In this document: in pieces, positions 54,788 to 57,442 of the stretch
How positions within the stretch are numbered: position 1 is the stretch's first letter
Layout of the letters: each line of letters begins with the position of its first letter
The notes under the pieces: model-generated
Database searches by the model: none
Seen by the model: only the letters and a program-made list of their open reading frames with translations
What the model was told of the DNA's origin: nothing
Position numbers and translations under genes: made by a program
Assembly (NCBI RefSeq): GCF_003258835.1
Contig: NZ_NPEV01000036.1
Location: forward strand, 1-57,442
Reading direction: 5' to 3'
Length of the DNA stretch: 57,442 bases
Source of the DNA: Rhodobium orientis
Lineage (GTDB): Bacteria; Pseudomonadota; Alphaproteobacteria; Rhizobiales; Rhodobiaceae

Positions 54788-54971
54788 CGGGGTTCATCCC
54801 TGAAGTGGCGTGTTGGGCCTGAAGTGGCATCTATGGGGCGGCGGGATGAAACCAGAGCCCGGTAACGGAGCCGTGTCAGGTCGATGACGTTCCGGTTACG
54901 CCGGACCGGCTGCGACGGCCTTACGCAGATGTGCGGTCAAACGGCGCGGCGCGCCCGGCACCAGACGCGAC

Positions 54972-55241
54972 TCAATTGAGGACGATCTGGCCGTCGACGC
55001 AGTGCCAGCTTCCCGGCGCGATCAGGCGCTTGTGGGCATAGCGCACGGAATGCAGCGCGCCCTCCAGGCTGGTGCGCCAGAACTCCAGGAAGCCATGCAT
55101 CTCCGGGAAGTCCGGCGCCAGGTCGTAGTCCTGCCAGACATAGCTCTGCAGCAGCGCCGGGTAGTCCGGCATCCGGTAGAGGATGTGGGCGGTGGTCAGG
55201 CCGTAGCCCTTTAGCTGGCGTTCCAGATCCGTTGGGCGCAT
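54972..55241 (-). CDS. usg: Usg family protein
   Basis: This 89-residue protein matches the Usg family of alphaproteobacteria (LKGYGLTTAHILYRMPDYP, LLQSYVWQDYDLAPDFPEMH, FLEFWRTSLEGALHSVRYAH). The name comes from genes upstream of trp genes; no trp gene is seen here. The function is unknown. The ATG at 55241 is the family start; an upstream ATG would add 28 unconserved residues. Confidence 0.92.
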   Translation of the reverse strand: MRPTDLERQLKGYGLTTAHILYRMPDYPALLQSYVWQDYDLAPDFPEMHGFLEFWRTSLEGALHSVRYAHKRLIAPGSWHCVDGQIVLN

Positions 55242-55540
55242 GCGAGGCTCCCCTTGCCACCAACTCGGCTCAAAGCGTGCCCCATTAAAACGCGACGTGG
55301 CAAGTCCCTCCCTCGCCGATATCACAATGTTGTCAAATTGTTAGCAGCATCTCGTCGCGAGTGCTGTCGGCCGCGCGCGCCGCGATCCCGGTTTTTCGCC
55401 GCGCAGGCGGAGATCGCGACGGCACGACCCGGCGGCGATGCCGACGCTTGCCCTTGGCGCCGATCTCGCCTATCCGACTAGGCGTCAGGGCCTTCGGGGG
55501 CCTTGCGGCCGGTGCCGCAGCAGTCAGGAGTCTTCAGCAA

Positions 55541-56191
55541 ATGGTTCGCGTGCGCGGCCGGTTCATCCTTTCCCTTAGCTTCGCCCTCAGCCTTGCCGCC
55601 TGCAGCGGCGCCACCCCGCCGGAAGGCATCGGCCCGATCGGCGGCGACGTTCCGGAAAACGCCTTTTCGGAAACCAACCCCTATACCGGTGCGGCCTACG
55701 ACACGCCGCTGCCGACGCCGATCATGCAGTTCACGGCAACGACCGCCGGCCCGCTCGGCACCGATCCCGCCTATTCGAGCCGGGAGCTGCAGGCGAAACT
55801 GCCGGGCTTCGAGACCGCGACGGCCGAGACCGCGCGCGAGAACGGCGTCGCCAACACCCTGGTCGCGCTCCATGACGGCCAGCAGGTGCTGCAGCTCTTC
55901 AAGGGGTCGGGCGGTAAGGTCTCCGAAATCCACGCCGCCAGCGGCGTCGTTGCCGGGCCCGCCGGCGAGCAGGTCGGCATGACCTTCCGCCAGGCAGGCA
56001 TGAGCCGGTCCAATTGCCGGGTCGGCCGCAATCTGTGGCGCGGCATGGCGGTGTGCCCGTCGAAGGGGGCAAAGAACGTCACCCTCGTCTTTGCCCTTCC
56101 CGGCTATCGCGGCCCGTTCGACCGGATGCCGCCGGAAGGCAAGATCGGCGATGCCGTGCTGCAGCGCTTCGTGTGGACCCCGAACGGCTAG
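55541..56191 (+). CDS. DUF1131-like lipoprotein
   Basis: This 216-residue protein has a signal peptide with the lipobox LAAC at about residues 18-21 (FALSLAACSGA), so it is predicted to be lipid-anchored. The C-terminal domain (GMSRSNCRVGRNLWRGMAVCPS, VTLVFALPGYRGPFDRMPPEG) resembles DUF1131, the family of RpoE-regulated YfeY. Two cysteines in that domain may form a disulfide. CAGGAG lies upstream of the ATG at 55541. It ends 11 bases before meaB, so the two probably share a transcript, an odd pairing of an envelope protein with a cytosolic GTPase. Confidence 0.82.
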   Translation: MVRVRGRFILSLSFALSLAACSGATPPEGIGPIGGDVPENAFSETNPYTGAAYDTPLPTPIMQFTATTAGPLGTDPAYSSRELQAKLPGFETATAETARENGVANTLVALHDGQQVLQLFKGSGGKVSEIHAASGVVAGPAGEQVGMTFRQAGMSRSNCRVGRNLWRGMAVCPSKGAKNVTLVFALPGYRGPFDRMPPEGKIGDAVLQRFVWTPNG

Positions 56192-56202
56192 CAAAGGTTT
56201 TC

Positions 56203-57210
56203 ATGGCCGACCCCGCGCCCGTAAAGCCGATGGACGGCACCGATATCAACGCCATGGCCGAGCGGCTGCGCGCCGGCGACCGGTCCGTGCTCGCCCGCGC
56301 CATCACGCTGGTCGAATCGCGCCGGCAGGATCACCAGCAGCGCGCCCATGCGCTTCTGCAGGCCGTGCTGCCGGAGACCGGACATGCGTTCCGGGTCGGC
56401 ATCACCGGCGTTCCGGGCGTCGGTAAGTCGACCACCATCGACGTGCTCGGCGCCAATCTGACGGCGGCCGGCCGCAAGGTTGCGGTGCTCGCCGTCGATC
56501 CGTCCTCGACCCGCAGCGGCGGCTCGATCCTCGGCGACAAGACGCGGATGGCGCGGCTCGCGGTCGACCCCAACGCCTTCATCCGCCCCTCGCCGTCGGC
56601 CGGCACGCTCGGCGGCGTTGCCGCAAAGACGCGCGAGTCGATGCTGCTGTGCGAAGCCGCCGGTTTCGACGTGGTGCTGGTGGAGACCGTCGGCATCGGC
56701 CAGTCGGAGACGGCGGTCTCGGAGATGGTCGACTTCTTCCTCGTGCTGATGCTGCCCGGCGCCGGCGATGAACTCCAGGGCATCAAGAAGGGCGTTCTGG
56801 AGATCGCCGACATGATCGCCGTCAACAAGGCCGACGGCGACGGCAAGGCATGGGCGGAGGCGGCCGCCGCCGACTACCGCGCCGCGCTCAACATCCTGGC
56901 GCCGCGCGATCCCAACTGGACGCCGCCGGTGATCACCGTCTCCGGGCTCGCCAACGAGAACCTCGACGGCCTGTGGCGGCAGATTGAGCAGCACCGGGAA
57001 AAGATGACGAAGCTCGGCACCTTCCAGGACCGGCGCCGGACCCAGCAGGTGAGCTGGATGTGGTCGATGCTGGAAGACCGCCTGATGGCATCGTTAAAAA
57101 ATAATCCGGCAACCGCGGAGCGGCTGCCGGAGCTGGAAAAAGCGGTGCGCGAGGGGCGGCTCTCGGCAAGCTTTGCCGTCGATGAGATCACGGGATTGAT
57201 GAAGCTTTAG
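56203..57210 (+). CDS. meaB: Methylmalonyl-CoA mutase-associated GTPase MeaB
   Basis: This 335-residue G3E-type GTPase protects methylmalonyl-CoA mutase from inactivation and gates the delivery of adenosylcobalamin. Motifs are Walker A GVPGVGKS at residues 69-76, AVDPSSTRSGGSILGDKTRM (the switch region), and VLVETVGIGQSE. The base-recognition motif is NKADGDG, and a C-terminal dimerisation helix follows. The length is normal. It works with the mutA/mutB products encoded about 6 kb upstream, so the mutase system is complete within the window apart from epimerase and cobalamin genes. Confidence 0.96.
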   Translation: MADPAPVKPMDGTDINAMAERLRAGDRSVLARAITLVESRRQDHQQRAHALLQAVLPETGHAFRVGITGVPGVGKSTTIDVLGANLTAAGRKVAVLAVDPSSTRSGGSILGDKTRMARLAVDPNAFIRPSPSAGTLGGVAAKTRESMLLCEAAGFDVVLVETVGIGQSETAVSEMVDFFLVLMLPGAGDELQGIKKGVLEIADMIAVNKADGDGKAWAEAAAADYRAALNILAPRDPNWTPPVITVSGLANENLDGLWRQIEQHREKMTKLGTFQDRRRTQQVSWMWSMLEDRLMASLKNNPATAERLPELEKAVREGRLSASFAVDEITGLMKL

Positions 57211-57223
57211 TTTTTCGCTCGCG

Positions 57224-57254
57224 CCAGCGCGCTTCGCGCGCGGCTGGTTTCTTT
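57224..57254 (+). terminator. Terminator candidate after meaB
   Basis: CCAGCGCGC pairs with GCGCGCGGCTGG (a bulged stem) around a TTC loop, followed by TTTCTTTAT. It lies about 15 bases after the meaB stop and at the front of the repeat region. Confidence 0.5.
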
Positions 57255-57285
57255 ATGTCTCACCGCCGCGCGTTCGCTAACGCTC

Positions 57286-57442
57286 ACCGGCCTCCGACGG
57301 GGCCTCGCATCCACTCGGACGGCCGGTCGGCCTTGCGAAGCCTGACGGCTTCGGTCTTCGCTCACGCCGAGCTCGCTATCGCTCGCGGCTCCGCGGGGGC
57401 GGCGCATAAGCGCCGGCGGCCGGTCAGCCTTGCGAAGCCTCC
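57286..57442 (+). repeat. Stop-proximal multi-hairpin repeat, copy 3 (tandem, cut by window end)
   Basis: Two units follow each other after meaB. A diverged unit runs to about 57358 and ends with GGCCG/CGGCC and CGAAGCC-TGAC-GGCTTCG. A second unit begins CTTCGCTCACGCC and carries CTCCGCGGGGGCGGCGCA and CGGCGC-ATAA-GCGCCG, but its terminal hairpin is cut off by the window end. The orientation is the same as meaB. Confidence 0.75.

Overview
The window is about 57 kb of high-GC alphaproteobacterial chromosome. It most likely comes from the Hyphomicrobiales (Rhizobiales). This is inferred from gene content: a Ros/MucR regulator, DUF1491, DUF2336, DUF6456 and DUF5330 genes, an Usg-family gene, a gene-transfer-agent (GTA)-like capsid module, and a split MutA/MutB methylmalonyl-CoA mutase with MeaB. 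I cannot name the genus. I saw no rRNA, tRNA, CRISPR array or insertion sequence.

Layout. 1-5.2 kb: a minus-strand head-morphogenesis module (small terminase-like protein, large terminase, portal, prohead protease, HK97-fold capsid) that stops at a repeat before any tail gene appears. 5.25-6.57 kb: a gene-free, repeat-rich stretch. 6.3-7.6 kb: an AT-rich islet with one orphan gene. 7.6-10.2 kb: an aromatic hydroxylase (MobA type) divergent from a MarR regulator, with a palindromic operator candidate between them. 10.3-24 kb: conserved housekeeping genes, namely a bifunctional penicillin-binding protein, a DUF1214/DUF1254 pair, a lipoprotein, DUF2336, DUF1491, a peptidoglycan-binding protein, a DivJ/PleC-like kinase, SufE, DUF6456, a DnaA-domain-IV-like protein and MucR. 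24.1-30.05 kb: a complete, tightly overlapped Mrp (Mnh/Pha) cation/proton antiporter operon, A to G. 30.3-44.6 kb: stress and metabolic genes, namely MsrB, oligopeptidase B, DUF2946, an orphan zinc-type binding protein, a CPA2 antiporter, Crp/Fnr plus DUF2892, SodB, a branched-chain aminotransferase, VOC, haloacid dehalogenase, M20 peptidase, HerA-like ATPase, DUF2267-like and DUF4332 proteins. 44.8-50.5 kb: a LuxR-type regulator divergent from the mutA - GFA - mutB operon. 50.7-57.2 kb: a soluble chemoreceptor, a lower-GC orphan, a phosphodiesterase, Usg, a DUF1131 lipoprotein and meaB.

How the parts fit. MutA and MutB form the adenosylcobalamin-dependent mutase that converts methylmalonyl-CoA to succinyl-CoA, and MeaB, about 6 kb away, is its GTPase chaperone. 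The Mrp antiporter, the CPA2 antiporter, MsrB and SodB suggest a cell dealing with sodium/pH and oxidative stress. MucR, the DivJ-like kinase, the cell-wall synthase and the GTA-like genes are core features of this lineage.

The most unusual signal is non-coding. A GC-rich multi-hairpin repeat lies directly after the stop codons of three unrelated genes (capsid, chemoreceptor, meaB). It always points the same way as the gene, and its terminal hairpin shows a compensatory base-pair change. Two other palindromic repeat families and two lower-GC orphan genes are the other places to look.
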